DNA from: Bdellovibrionales bacterium
Lineage (GTDB): Bacteria; Bdellovibrionota; Bdellovibrionia; Bdellovibrionales; Bdellovibrionaceae
Length of the DNA: 64,000 bases
Direction: 5' to 3'
Assembly: GCA_016713585.1 (NCBI GenBank)
Contig: JADJOV010000023.1
Span: 248,001 to 312,000, forward strand
The first letter of the stretch is position 1. Each line of letters starts with the position of its first letter. Of the stretch, positions 36,541 to 45,878 are shown piece by piece. The position numbers were made by a program, and so were the translations under genes. The notes beneath the pieces were generated by a model that saw only the letters and a list, made by a program, of their open reading frames with translations, had not been told where the DNA came from and made no database searches.

Positions 36541-36569
36541 ACTCCGAATATGTCGGACAATGTCGGAGT
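36541..36569 (+). promoter_or_regulatory. Operator-like repeats abutting the ATPase start codon
   Basis: ACTCCGA (36541-36547) and TCGGAGT (36563-36569) are inverted, and TGTCGGA is repeated directly at 36551 and 36561, one helical turn apart. The last unit runs into the ATG at 36570, leaving no room for a ribosome site, so translation may be leaderless or controlled. The units resemble the repeats before the ATPase at 1171-2307. Confidence 0.5.
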
Positions 36570-37745
36570 ATGATCCGAAGGATACAAACACTAAGTAAAT
36601 TCAATAGCTTATTCCTGTTCGGTGCCCGCAGTACAGGCAAGTCAACCCTGATTAGACAACTGTTTGGACAGGAGGAAGCACTTTGGATCGACCTACTCTC
36701 AGAGCAGGATGAGGAGCGCTTTGGTAGGCATCCTGATGAATTATCCAAAGCGTTGAGCGTCAAGAAGTATACAAGAGTTATCATTGATGAAATTCAAAAG
36801 TCGTTGAAGCTTTTAGATATTGTGCAAATCGAAATGGAAAAACATAGGAACACTCAGTTTATCTTAACAGGCTCATCGGCCCGAAAATTAAAACACGGCT
36901 CAGGGAATTTATTAGGCGGCAGGGCCTTTCATTTTCGCTTATTCCCACTGACTTACCGTGAGCTTGGCGAGCGGTTTGACTTGAATCTTGTTCTACAATT
37001 CGGGTCCTTGCCAAAGATATTTGAGTATAATGATCTAGATGACATCAAAGAGTTCTTGAGGGGCTATGTTTCAATTTATTTAAAAGAAGAAGTATTGGCT
37101 GAACAGTTGGTTCGGAATCTAGATCCCTTTCGTGATTTTATTGAGATTGCGGCCCAAAGTAGTGGTCGAATAATTAATTTTTCAAAAATAGCTCGCGAAG
37201 TTGGCGTTGATGATAAAACAATTAAGACCTATTATCAAATTCTCGAAGAAACTTTAGTGGGTTTTTATCTGCCCCCTTTTCATCGTTCCATTCGAAAGCG
37301 GCAAAGGGAATCGCCGAAATTTTTTCTTTTTGATACCGGAGTGAAACGAGCGATTGAAAAGACCTTACGAGTCGAGTTGCTTCCCCAAACATACGCCTAT
37401 GGGGAAAGCTTTGAGCACTTTCTGGTTTCGGAGTGTTTTCGCTTAAACGAATATCTAAAGCTCGATTTTAAGATGTCGTATCTGAGAACGAAAGATGATT
37501 TAGAAATTGATCTCATTATTGAACGCCCGGGAGCGCCCGATCTCTTGATTGAAATTAAGTCAACAACAAGAGTCACTCAAGATGATGCTCGACAATTGAA
37601 TTTAGTTATCAAAGACTGGGACAGAGACGCAATTGCAGAAGTTTGGTCTCTGGATGGTCTTGAAAAGAAAGAGGGTTTTGTGCAGACCCGGCATTGGAAA
37701 ACGGCACTGGATCTCTATTTTAGGAAATTGCCACAGTCTACTTAA
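36570..37745 (+). CDS. AAA ATPase with DUF4143 (COG1373-type)
   Basis: The product is 391 aa. Walker A is FGARSTGKSTLIRQ, Walker B VIIDEIQKS, the sensor LTGSSARKL, and the C-terminal nuclease-like core DLEIDLII ... LLIEIKSTTRV. It shares the layout of the protein at 1171-2307, with a different sequence in the middle. Family function is unknown. Proposals range from mobile-element-linked ATPases to toxin-like genes. ATG 36570 starts directly after an operator-like repeat. It is a single gene, followed 97 bp later by a secreted protein gene. Confidence 0.8.
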   Translation: MIRRIQTLSKFNSLFLFGARSTGKSTLIRQLFGQEEALWIDLLSEQDEERFGRHPDELSKALSVKKYTRVIIDEIQKSLKLLDIVQIEMEKHRNTQFILTGSSARKLKHGSGNLLGGRAFHFRLFPLTYRELGERFDLNLVLQFGSLPKIFEYNDLDDIKEFLRGYVSIYLKEEVLAEQLVRNLDPFRDFIEIAAQSSGRIINFSKIAREVGVDDKTIKTYYQILEETLVGFYLPPFHRSIRKRQRESPKFFLFDTGVKRAIEKTLRVELLPQTYAYGESFEHFLVSECFRLNEYLKLDFKMSYLRTKDDLEIDLIIERPGAPDLLIEIKSTTRVTQDDARQLNLVIKDWDRDAIAEVWSLDGLEKKEGFVQTRHWKTALDLYFRKLPQST

Positions 37746-37841
37746 AGGAGTATAAGTTACCAGGGCCCATCGATAGAAAAAGGGAGTCCACCTATGTCAG
37801 CTCATACCGGTGGTGATTCAGTTAAAGAAAAGGAAAATTCA

Positions 37842-39788
37842 ATGCGTTCACCACTCGGATGTATCAAGACTTTACGGAAAAATCAGGCTCTATTTTGTTT
37901 ACTTGCCTCGTTTACAGCACTATCAATGTCATCTCAAGCTCATCAGATGAGCGAACGTGAACGTATTCAATCCCATCTAACCTTGGTTGAGCAGTTGCTA
38001 CGCGAAAGACCAGTCACCGAACTGAGTGAAGCACAAAAAACCAATCGGATCAAAGGACTTGACGTCTTGAAATCCTATATTGAGCAGGCCGTATTCCCTG
38101 TCAACACCCATCACAAAGGCGAACGACACCCATATTTTATAGATCACTCGGGTATCCCATGTGCTGTGGGGCAGATAATGCTCGAAGTGAATGGACGAGA
38201 TTTAGCTCTTAAAATTGCAGCAACGCAGAACTACAAATATCTTGATGAGATGGAAGGAGACGAAATCCTAGCTTGGGTTCAACAATCAGGCTTTTCCTTT
38301 GATGAATTGCGTCTTGTTCACCAAGCTACAGCTATGAGTCTCGATATTCTGACCCAATCTTAGAGGCTGCCTATTTGGTCGATAAAGGGGAATTTTCTAA
38401 ACTCTTGAGCGACTCAAAGCTTACAGTAAACTCAGAGCCCTACAAGAGATATATTAATGACGCATTGAGGGTGCTGGCTCCAATTGCAAACTGGGACAGA
38501 GAGATGAAAAAAAATCGATCAATTCGCGGGGGCCGCGGCAATGAAATGCATGAGCCTCCGCCAAGAAAAGCAAATGGAATAGATTTCGTTAAATACTTGT
38601 TGGCCCTTGGCGCAGATCCAAACGACCAGTCTGAAGGAAGGTCTACCATTGTTTTTGAGACAAAGGATTCAGATGTTAGAAAACTCCTCATTGACAATGG
38701 CGGCAAATTGACAACTGCAGAGACCTTTCTTGATGCGATAGAAAAGGCCGATCTTAAAAAATCGAGATAATGCTTTCGGACACTCAATTTCAACCCTATA
38801 GCAACCAGAGTCACCTTCCAACCCCTTTGCTGTTTGCAATTTCACGGATCCGTTCCATGCCTTATAACAGAAAGATTGTTCCGCTCGCATCCGATCCAGA
38901 TCCTTCGATAAAGGTCATTTACCATTTACTAAAACATTCCAGCAAAAAATTGACCTTTACGAAGAAAGACCTGCGGTGAAAGATCGTTATGATAGATCAA
39001 CTGCAATTTTAGAGATTATACGCAATAGGGATCTTCGCTCAGTGCTTCAATTTGCTTTGAATGATTCGTTTCAGATCAAAAATCAAGAAACTTTTATTGC
39101 ATTGTTCGGCTTTTATCTAGACAACACCTTTCCGGAGTATCCCTTGCCAAGGCCCCCTTTATCTCCTGACTTTGCGAAAAAACTTGAATCGCTCCTTATT
39201 CGTGAAAAAAAATGGATTTCAGTTGAGCCTATTTCATACGATCAGCACTTTGCTTTTAGTTCCGTTTCTATGGGAAATTACGTTGCAAGTGGCAACCAAG
39301 CCGCTGTATCATTTTTGCGAAAGTTTGATATATCGCCAGCAACCAATGACTATTTTGTTTTGCCGAAGTACCTCTTTGGCCTTAAAGGGAAAATAACACC
39401 CAAGGCACTCAAAAAGATAAAACTCATTGTCAAAGCCGGAGCTGAATTAAATACTCACTATAAAAATGCCTACCCCATTGCTTTTGCTACTGAGCATAGA
39501 AATATTGAGTTAATGCAGTTTTTTCTTGAGTCTGGATCCTTCGCCAACATTTGGCCATCTAATCCAGAGATTTGTCCACCTCTAGCAATTGCTGTGGAGA
39601 ATGCGGATATCAAAGCAATTAAATTACTCAAAAAATTCAAAGCCGATACAGAGGCAAATTACAACAGGGCCTTGGGAACATGCATATCATCAAAGCAGAA
39701 GAGGAATCAGAACAAAAAGGCAGAGATGGTGAAAATTAGCGAAATGACTATGTCTCCTCAAGTGCGAGCTGCCTTCGAAGGTCCTTAA
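37842..39788 (+). pseudogene. Secreted protein with ankyrin-like repeats, frameshifted
   Basis: The N-terminus has a signal peptide (ALFCLLASFTALSMSSQA) after AAGGAA. A domain with HPYFIDHSGIPCAVGQIM and GFSFDELRLVHQ follows, as seen in assorted secreted proteins. The frame stops at 38363, but the next frame (SDPILEAAYLVDKGEFSKLL) continues with ankyrin-like units (VKYLLALGADPND, VRKLLIDNGGKL). Further shifts near 38765 and 38960 lead to a last part with NIELMQFFLESGSFANI and AVENADIKAIKLLKKFKADT, ending at 39788. About 640 residues in total if repaired. The N-terminal 174 residues could also be a separate gene. Confidence 0.5.
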
Positions 39789-40119
39789 TCCTGGTGTATT
39801 ATTTTTCGAAAAAACTCACAAACCTAAATTGGGGTGCAGAAGCCTTTCGATGTCGTGGTTTTTAAAATACGCAAATCGGTTGCCAGGTCCAGATCTGACG
39901 CTGCAGTGGGCTGGAACGTTTGCATAGTGAAATCTACCCCGTGAGGGGTCATCGTGCCACACTTCTCGATGGAAATAATTTGGCGTGAAACTTGTTAATA
40001 CCAGAAAGATAAGTCACATTCTCTTGTCCCGCTGATAGCGTGGGTTCACGTGGCGTTAATCTTGCAATCAGAAATTCTTGGGAATTGATAGAACCTATAG
40101 TGTTTCTAAGGGAGTTGTT
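39789..40119. other. Gap with no recognised gene
   Basis: I see only a small CCCC-GTGA-GGGG hairpin near 39939 and the ribosome site of the cupin gene. No coding frame is supported. Confidence 0.4.
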
Positions 40120-40461
40120 ATGAAAGGATTTGTGCAAGATATCGAGGCTCTGGCTGTTAACAATGAAGCGTTTCGACGAGTGCTTTACACTGCAAAGAAC
40201 TGCCAGCTCGTGTTGATGACGTTGAAGCCCAAGGAAGAGATAGGCGCCGAAGTCCACACTCTGGATCAATTCTTTCGAGTGGAGGAGGGGTCCGGTGAGG
40301 CTGTTCTTGACGGGGTCGCCACGGCGATTCAAGCAGGGTTTGCGGAGATCATTCCAGCGGGGGCGAATCACAGGGACGGAGTCATTCATCAGACTTGGGA
40401 AGACGCGGAATCTGATGACGAACATTTCGATGGAGTAACGACGGAATCAATGATTCGATGA
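40120..40461 (+). CDS. Cupin-domain protein with internal deletion
   Basis: The product is about 113 aa. The start ATG 40120 follows AAGGGAG. The first cupin motif is present (EIGAEVHTLDQFFRVEEG, with His and the Glu-type ligand), then IIPAGANH. In close relatives IPAGxxH is followed by about 20 residues of the form NxINTGxxPLKLYTxYAPPxH before RDGxxHxT. Here GANH joins directly to RDGVIHQT, so the second strand pair with metal ligands is missing. The deletion keeps the frame and is bounded by the repeated 'NH'. The function is probably lost or altered. Confidence 0.6.
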   Translation: MKGFVQDIEALAVNNEAFRRVLYTAKNCQLVLMTLKPKEEIGAEVHTLDQFFRVEEGSGEAVLDGVATAIQAGFAEIIPAGANHRDGVIHQTWEDAESDDEHFDGVTTESMIR

Positions 40462-40779
40462 AGCCATTCCACACAATTATTTAAGAGTTATAACCGATTC
40501 AGGGCCTGGAGTCCTTCAAAAGAAGCAGTCAAAAATATTCGGACGAATTCTGCGCGGTCACTTTCGTAGATAACTTCCGAAACATAGCAAACCTTTTTCT
40601 GAATCTACGCACATAGGGCAATAATTAGCGCGCAGATTGCGGGGCTTTTGAATTTGTGGGTACATTGGCCGCATAGTAAAATCTGAAGTCCGAGTCCCAA
40701 ATTTGCTTGTCTCGCATCGATATCAACTAATGCAGCAGAACAAAAAATCCGACCAGAATTACCTGCTATCGTACGTTCT

Positions 40780-40840
40780 GCGGAATTGACCAGGCGTCCT
40801 ATAGATTTGAATTCCCTCGAGGATGTCCTTTGTATTTCTT
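40780..40840 (+). repeat. Dispersed junction repeat, copy 4
   Basis: GGAATTGACCAGGCGTCCTA matches copy 2 at 32851. The next bases (TTTGAATTCCCTC, then TCCTTTGTATTTCTT) resemble the rest of the family with indels. It lies in the 560-bp gap before csbD, where I see no gene. Confidence 0.5.
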
Positions 40841-40929
40841 TCCGCCGTTCAAAATAAGAACGTGAATCCCCTTTTTCCCGCATAAATCAGAGCGAATTGA
40901 CGTCAAACCATTCCTCGATGATTTGATCT

Positions 40930-40945
40930 AGGTATCAGCTTTGCA
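40930..40945 (+). promoter_or_regulatory. Sigma-54-like promoter upstream of csbD
   Basis: AGGTAT-CAGCT-TTGCA: GG (-24) and GC (-12) are exactly 10 bp apart, and the -12 part is a perfect TTGCA. It lies about 78 bp before the csbD start. One of four such sites in 41-63 kb. Confidence 0.5.
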
Positions 40946-41022
40946 ATATGAACAAATGAGTCAAGCAGCTGTTCTGTAAACAAACTAAGATTTTTTTAAA
41001 CAATTAACAATGAGGAGGCGAA

Positions 41023-41280
41023 GTGAAAGCATTCAATGAAAACGTCATTAAAGGCAAATGGCTCGAAATTAAGGGAGATCTACAAAAGACCTGGGGTAAA
41101 CTTTCAGACGATGATCTAGAGAAAACCAAAGGCGATATGAAGGCCATTGGTGGTCTTATTCAACAGAGATATGGTGAAGCCCAGGAGAATACGAATAAAA
41201 AATTAGAAAACATTGTTAAGCGCTTTGAGGCCCAAAAAGACGAAGCCGTCAGTGGAATCAAAAAAGCGATTAAGAAGTAA
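41023..41280 (+). CDS. CsbD-family stress protein
   Basis: The product is 85 aa. The CsbD signature is NVIKGKWLEIKGDLQKTWGK with the W..KG..K.TWGKL pattern, then DLEKTKGD and GLIQQRYG. Family members are small, hydrophilic and often induced by general or envelope stress; the mechanism is unknown. The start is GTG 41023 after GAGGAGG. It is the first gene of a cluster with the DUF883-type gene 34 bp downstream, probably driven from the sigma-54-like site at 40930. Confidence 0.8.
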   Translation: MKAFNENVIKGKWLEIKGDLQKTWGKLSDDDLEKTKGDMKAIGGLIQQRYGEAQENTNKKLENIVKRFEAQKDEAVSGIKKAIKK

Positions 41281-41314
41281 CCCGATGAAACCATACAACA
41301 AAGGACAGGAAAAA

Positions 41315-41617
41315 ATGACAACACGTAATAATATGACCAATGGTGCCCTCAGTCAAGCTCACGAAGCTGCACAGGATTTTAAAAACAAAGTATTACCAAC
41401 CGAAAATAGTTTGGGAAAAATGTCCCACGACATGGGTGAAAGACTCGGAACAATGGCGTCAAATGTTTCGGATTCAGCCTCTGAGTATGTTCAAACAGGT
41501 CGACAATATGCGAAAGAGAATCCCGCAAAGGGTTTGGCCATTGCCATGGCGGCAGGAGTTGTGGCCGGCAGTCTAGTCACTCTGGCTCTGCGTCGACGTT
41601 CACATCGACAACCATAA
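41315..41617 (+). CDS. DUF883/ElaB-like membrane-anchored protein
   Basis: The product is 100 aa: a long amphipathic helix (SLGKMSHDMGERLGTMASNV), then the ENPAKGLAIAMAAGVVAG anchor with a basic tail (RRRSHRQP). This is the layout of ElaB/YqjD proteins, which dock stationary-phase ribosomes at the inner membrane in E. coli. ATG 41315 follows AGGACAGGA. It is cotranscribed with the CsbD gene and followed by a strong terminator. Confidence 0.75.
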   Translation: MTTRNNMTNGALSQAHEAAQDFKNKVLPTENSLGKMSHDMGERLGTMASNVSDSASEYVQTGRQYAKENPAKGLAIAMAAGVVAGSLVTLALRRRSHRQP

Positions 41618-41630
41618 AATAGTTTAAACT

Positions 41631-41659
41631 TCTTGGACTCCCATCTCTGGAGTCCAAGA
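41631..41659 (+). terminator. Hairpin after the CsbD-DUF883 pair
   Basis: TCTTGGACTCC and GGAGTCCAAGA form an 11-bp perfect stem around CATCTCT, 14 bp after the DUF883 stop. Confidence 0.6.
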
Positions 41660-41677
41660 TTCCTCCGAGGTTTGGAC

Positions 41678-42227
41678 ATGAAAAGGTTCTTAGTTTTAGT
41701 CTGGACAACGTTCGCGCCAATTCTGCGCGGAAGTTATCATAATTCACAGGTCGCGACGACCTTAGGAAACGATCAGGCAGATCGTCAGAAAAGAAGTTCT
41801 CGGACTTGGTTCGCGATTGCTTGTTGGGTTTGTCCTATCCTCAGCTATTGTTCTATCTTTGGCTCAACTGGGTGAATCTCTTAAACGATGGATCAGTCGA
41901 TTCGAAAACGCTCTCACTTTCGAAATTCTAGGATCTAGTGGAGTTGCTCTTCTGGCCTCGGCTGGCTTCTATTTTCTTTTTCGTGATGTTTGGATTAAAC
42001 AACAGCGACAGCAGCAACAATACAATCAAAAACCCGAGACTTCTCAGGGTAACGCCACAACACAAAATGACTCCATTGATATTCAAGACATAGCACTTAG
42101 GTTTGTTGAAGGTTTCGCGAACTCCTTTGAAACCCGCAAAGGAAGCCTCTCAGACTCCAATGCACAGACCCAGGAAATCAGCAATCTAGGCGAGTCGCCA
42201 AAATCCGCCATTTCTCCAACGCCCTAA
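41678..42227 (+). pseudogene. Membrane protein of unknown function, frameshifted
   Basis: ATG 41678 follows GAGG. The N-terminal frame (MKRFLVLVWTTFAPILRG) runs to 41875. The second frame, entered near 41790, gives EVLGLGSRLLVGFVLSSAIV and a second membrane segment (GSSGVALLASAGFYFLF), then a Gln-rich soluble tail. Together they make about 183 residues with 2-3 membrane segments. It sits between stress genes and the NtrC-type gene, whose stop overlaps its own stop by 3 bp on the other strand. I do not recognise the family. Confidence 0.45.
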
Positions 42228-43629
42228 TTCGCTGGGGTCTCATACTTTAAATGCTTGTATAAAGTCTTTCGATCAATGCCAATTTCTTTGGCTGTAAGAT
42301 CTCGAGCCCCGTTTCTCATCTTGACAGCAAATTCGATATACCGATCAATAATCTCGTCTAGCCGAGGCAGCTGACTCAAATACCGAACTGAAAAATATTT
42401 TCTTCAGACAATGCCCCAGGGAGAGGCGAAATCCCATGAAGCCCCTTTGACAGCGGTGGAAAATCTTCTAAAGACAATTCAAAATTGGAACAAAGCACCA
42501 CAGCCCGCTCAATCACATTCTCGAGCGCTCGAACATTTCCACGCCATGGATTCTCAAGCAAAAAACGACGAGCCTCCTTCGAAATGGACCTCACCGGGGA
42601 ATCATTCTCAAGAGCATACTTCCTGAGAAAGGTCTCTGCGAGTAATAAAATATCCTCCTCCCTTTCGCGAAGGGGTGGTACCACAATTGGCACTACATTC
42701 AGTCGAAAAAACAAATCCTCTCTAAATCTCCCCTCCAACACAGCAATCTCAAGATCTTGATGGGTAGCAGAAATAACCCTGCAATTGATCGGTCGGTCAA
42801 TATTCTCGCCAACCCGTCTTATTTTTTTTCTTGAAGAACCCGCAAAAGCTTAGCCTGGAGAGACAGTTTTAAGTCCCTGATTTCATCCAAAAACAAAACA
42901 CCATCGTGAGCTTCCTCAAAAAGTCCAATACGCTTGTCTTGTGCACCAGTAAAAGATCCCTTGGCATGACCAAAAGTTCAGATTCAAGCAAATTTTCCGG
43001 AATTGCAGAACAGTTAATTGCGACAAAGGGCCCAGGGGATTGGTGACTTTGGCTATGAATAAACCGTGCGATTATCTCTTTGCCCGTTCCGCTTTCTCCG
43101 GTGATCAATACGCTGGCAGAGCTTTTTGCGACTCTTCTTGAAATATCTAGAGTCTCAAGAAATTTAGGACTCTTTCCAACCACCCTGACGTGAGAATCCA
43201 AACCAATTTTTACAAGGCTCCGAACCTCTGCATGACTTCGACCAAGTCTATGATGCTGAACTGCTCGATCTACGGCAATCCGAAGTTCCACAAACTGAAG
43301 TGATTTAACTAAGCAATCATCGCCAACGCCACCTTTAGAATCCAGATCCTCCCCGGCCGTTCTTCTGGCGCAATTGATATTATGGGTAACTCAGGCAATT
43401 TCGACTTCAACAAACTTAAGAATTCAACTCCAGACATATTTGCAAAATGAAAATCGGTCAGCAAAACATCCCAATCGCACCCAACGAGACTCATCATCTT
43501 AAAAGCGCTCTCGACATCACCAAAGACATCAACTTTGTATCCTTTTGGTCTGAAATACGCAGAGACCAAATCCAAAATGTCTTCATCATCATCAATAACA
43601 ACAAGGTGCGAAACTTGACCCTTAGACAT
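42224..43629 (-). pseudogene. NtrC-type sigma-54 response regulator, frameshifted
   Basis: The order is receiver, AAA+ and Fis HTH. The receiver has HLVVIDDDEDILDLVSAY with the phospho-acceptor Asp in VLLTDFHFANMSG. The AAA+ domain has Walker A (LITGESGTGKEIIARFI), the sigma-54 contact loop as GSFTGA (Ser in place of the usual first Ala), LFLDEIRDLKL and FREDLFFRLNVVPI. The HTH is TAKEIGIDRKTLYKHL. Five frame pieces are needed (shifts near 43320, 42965, 42825 and 42390, the first at an unclear base). ATG 43629 follows GGAG. It is a paralogue of the intact protein at 47830-49263 and faces away from DUF1328. Confidence 0.75.
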
Positions 43630-43775
43630 TGTAGGACTCCTACAAAATGGAAAAAATAAAAAGTGCACTAAACATCCCTCATCTACCACTAGTTCCAAAT
43701 ATGAACAAGTCCGCGTTCATTAAATGGACATTGCGCTTCTAGAATCTCTGAGATCGAAGGTGGAGCTTTTGGAAC

Positions 43776-43791
43776 AGGCATTCTCCTTGCT
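43776..43791 (+). promoter_or_regulatory. Sigma-54-like promoter upstream of the DUF1328 gene
   Basis: AGGCAT-TCTCC-TTGCT has GG-N10-GC spacing and is the best of the four candidates (consensus TGGCAC-N5-TTGCW). It lies 82 bp before the DUF1328 start and in the intergenic region shared with the NtrC-type gene. Confidence 0.55.
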
Positions 43792-43872
43792 TTAGGAGGC
43801 TTCATGCGAGAGCGACTTTACAAGTCTTGCATATAAAGATTTTAAACATATCTATTTACTCGGGAGGGTGTT

Positions 43873-44055
43873 ATGGTCCGCGCCGCAATTGCATTTTTTA
43901 TTTTAGCTTTGGTCGCTTTCGTTCTTGGAGCGACTGGAATCGCAGGTCTTTCTATAGAAATCGGCAAAATTCTGCTTGTGGTCTTTTTGGTTCTCGCCGT
44001 ACTTTCATTTTTGGGGTCAATCATTTGGGGCAAAAGCCCTAAGAGTCTGCTATAA
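43873..44055 (+). CDS. DUF1328 (YtjA-like) small membrane protein
   Basis: The product is 60 aa with two membrane segments (AAIAFFILALVAFVLGATG and ILLVVFLVLAVLSFLGSI). This is the standard DUF1328 pattern, including the central GIAG. The function is unknown, but members are often found with stress genes. ATG 43873 follows GGGAGGGTGTT. Confidence 0.85.
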   Translation: MVRAAIAFFILALVAFVLGATGIAGLSIEIGKILLVVFLVLAVLSFLGSIIWGKSPKSLL

Positions 44056-44157
44056 GCCCGAGGATCTCGGACCTTCAATTCAGAACAGCATAAAAACGTT
44101 TTGAAAAAAGATAAATTTTTTGAAAAAGAAACAATCAATCAAATAAGGAAAAGTAAA

Positions 44158-45513
44158 ATGAAAAAGGTTAAACTCATATTTTGTAATGTTCTGGTCTTTG
44201 CAGCCCTGGGCCTCGTTGCCTGTGGGTCTGAGCCAAAAGTCGAAGAACTCAGCATCACTTCTGATCCTCAAACAGAAATTGAGCGAGTCAACGCAAACTT
44301 AAAAGATGCAGAGAGTCAGCAGGTCAATGTTTTGTCACCAAAAAACTTTGCGGCAGCACGAAAGGCGTTAGACAAAGCTATCGAAGGAAGAACTGCAAAC
44401 AAAGATCAAAAGACTGTTCTGCATAATATTGCACTGTCTCAGGCTTATCTGACGAAGGCGCGATCTGCAGCAGATGTTGCCAGCACCTTACTTAAGGGTC
44501 CCATCGACGCGCGCAGAGATGCCATTGCTGCAAACTCACCTAAGTTCTTTCAAGCTGATACTGAAGACATCGACAGTAAGTTTAAGAAGCTCACCGGTGA
44601 TTTTGAAGAGGGTGACACTTCAGGGGCAGAAAAGAATGCCAAGATCTTTGAAGTCCGATACCGGGATCTTGAATTAAAGACAATCAAAGCTGACAAGCTA
44701 GGACCCGCGCAGTCGGCGATTCAACTTGCCGAAAAAGAAGGTGCCAAAAAACTGACTCCAGAAACATGGGCATGGGCAAACAAACGTTATGCGGAAGATG
44801 AAGCTTTGATTCAGGCACAGCCACATAATGTTGTCACGGTCAGACAAGCCTCCGTTGACGCAATGGCCTCGGCCAATCGCTTGATGAGGATGGTTAGAAG
44901 TGCCAAAGGAAGCTCGGCTCAAAAGCCTGAAGATTTGGCTAAACAAACAGAGGCACACGAAAATGCACTGGCAAATTCTGAAACCGACCTTGCTCAAGCC
45001 GAGCGCGACCTCAGAATGTCTAAAGAGAGCCTTGAGAATTCGTCAAGACAGAATTACAAACTCGAAACACAGGTGTGGCTAGATAAGGAATTCGATAGAG
45101 CAAGTGGTCAGTTTACAAAAGATGAAGCTGAAGTTTACAAACAAGGTGACTCACTTTTGTTAAGACTCAAAGGCCTTTCATTCAAAAAAAGTAAATCAGG
45201 AATTGGCTCTGAAAATTTTCCACTCTTGGCCAAGGTTCAAAAAATTATTGGTGAAATAGGCCCAAGTCAAATAGCTATTGAAGGGCATACAGACTCTCTT
45301 GGTGAAAAGAAATTAAACGATGATCTATCTGTCCAACGGGCCTTAGCTGTTCAATCGTACCTTGTCGAAAATAAAAACGTCGCGCCAGACAAAATAACTG
45401 CCACAGGGTTCGGCTACGCTAAGCCAATCGCAACAAATAAAACTGCCAAGGGACGGGCTCAAAATCGTCGGGTCGATGTGATAATTACTGCGGAACCTGC
45501 TGGAGTCCAGTAA
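44158..45513 (+). CDS. OmpA-family lipoprotein with DUF4398-like coiled region
   Basis: The product is about 451 aa. A signal peptide with lipobox (LGLVAC) follows AAGGAAAAG, giving ATG 44158. The middle is long, helical and Ala/Lys-rich (RVNANLKDAESQQVNVLSP, AAARKALDKAIEGR), like DUF4398 substrate-assembly domains. The C-terminal OmpA domain (GPSQIAIEGHTDSLGEKKLN, then AQNRRVDVIIT) binds peptidoglycan through the Asp/Arg pair. It probably ties the outer membrane to the cell wall. It lies downstream of DUF1328 and may share its transcript. Confidence 0.85.
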   Translation: MKKVKLIFCNVLVFAALGLVACGSEPKVEELSITSDPQTEIERVNANLKDAESQQVNVLSPKNFAAARKALDKAIEGRTANKDQKTVLHNIALSQAYLTKARSAADVASTLLKGPIDARRDAIAANSPKFFQADTEDIDSKFKKLTGDFEEGDTSGAEKNAKIFEVRYRDLELKTIKADKLGPAQSAIQLAEKEGAKKLTPETWAWANKRYAEDEALIQAQPHNVVTVRQASVDAMASANRLMRMVRSAKGSSAQKPEDLAKQTEAHENALANSETDLAQAERDLRMSKESLENSSRQNYKLETQVWLDKEFDRASGQFTKDEAEVYKQGDSLLLRLKGLSFKKSKSGIGSENFPLLAKVQKIIGEIGPSQIAIEGHTDSLGEKKLNDDLSVQRALAVQSYLVENKNVAPDKITATGFGYAKPIATNKTAKGRAQNRRVDVIITAEPAGVQ

Positions 45514-45586
45514 TCCTTAGATTGACAGCCCTTAGACGCTCTAAACACAATTCCCACCTAAACAACTTAAGGAAGTGGAAAGAATC

Positions 45587-45874
45587 ATGACAAAAAAACA
45601 ACAACTTCAAGCCTCAGTTTATACGGTTTTCGCTTTGACTCTTGGTTTCGGTATGAGCTCAATGGCCGAAGAAACCGTTCTCGAAAAAGTTGAAACATCT
45701 CAGAATCGAGCCCAGGATTCCGTAAAAAAGGCTTACCGCGGTTCCAAGAATAAAACCTGCGAAATGATCAATGGCAAACTCGAGTGTCTGGGGAAAAAAG
45801 CTGCAAATAAGGCCAGAGATATCTCGGACAAAGCAAAAACAGATGCCGTTGAAGCTAAAAACAAAATCGATTAG
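45587..45874 (+). CDS. Small periplasmic Lys/Ala-rich protein
   Basis: The product is 95 aa. A signal peptide (YTVFALTLGFGMSSMAEE) is followed by a helical hydrophilic domain with two Cys (KTCEMINGKLECLGKKA). ATG 45587 follows GGAAGTGGAAAG. It overlaps or abuts the LpxR-like start. The family is unknown; the periplasmic site is inferred from the signal. Confidence 0.6.
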   Translation: MTKKQQLQASVYTVFALTLGFGMSSMAEETVLEKVETSQNRAQDSVKKAYRGSKNKTCEMINGKLECLGKKAANKARDISDKAKTDAVEAKNKID

Positions 45875-45878
45875 GATT

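Noticed and set aside
39925..40035. A fifth sigma-54-like site before the cupin gene (GG-N10-GC near 39970)
   Set aside because: The -12 part reads TTGGC instead of TTGC, so the match is too weak.
40605..40883. 92-codon minus-strand ORF before csbD
   Set aside because: It runs through a dispersed repeat, has no ribosome site and shows no domain-like pattern.
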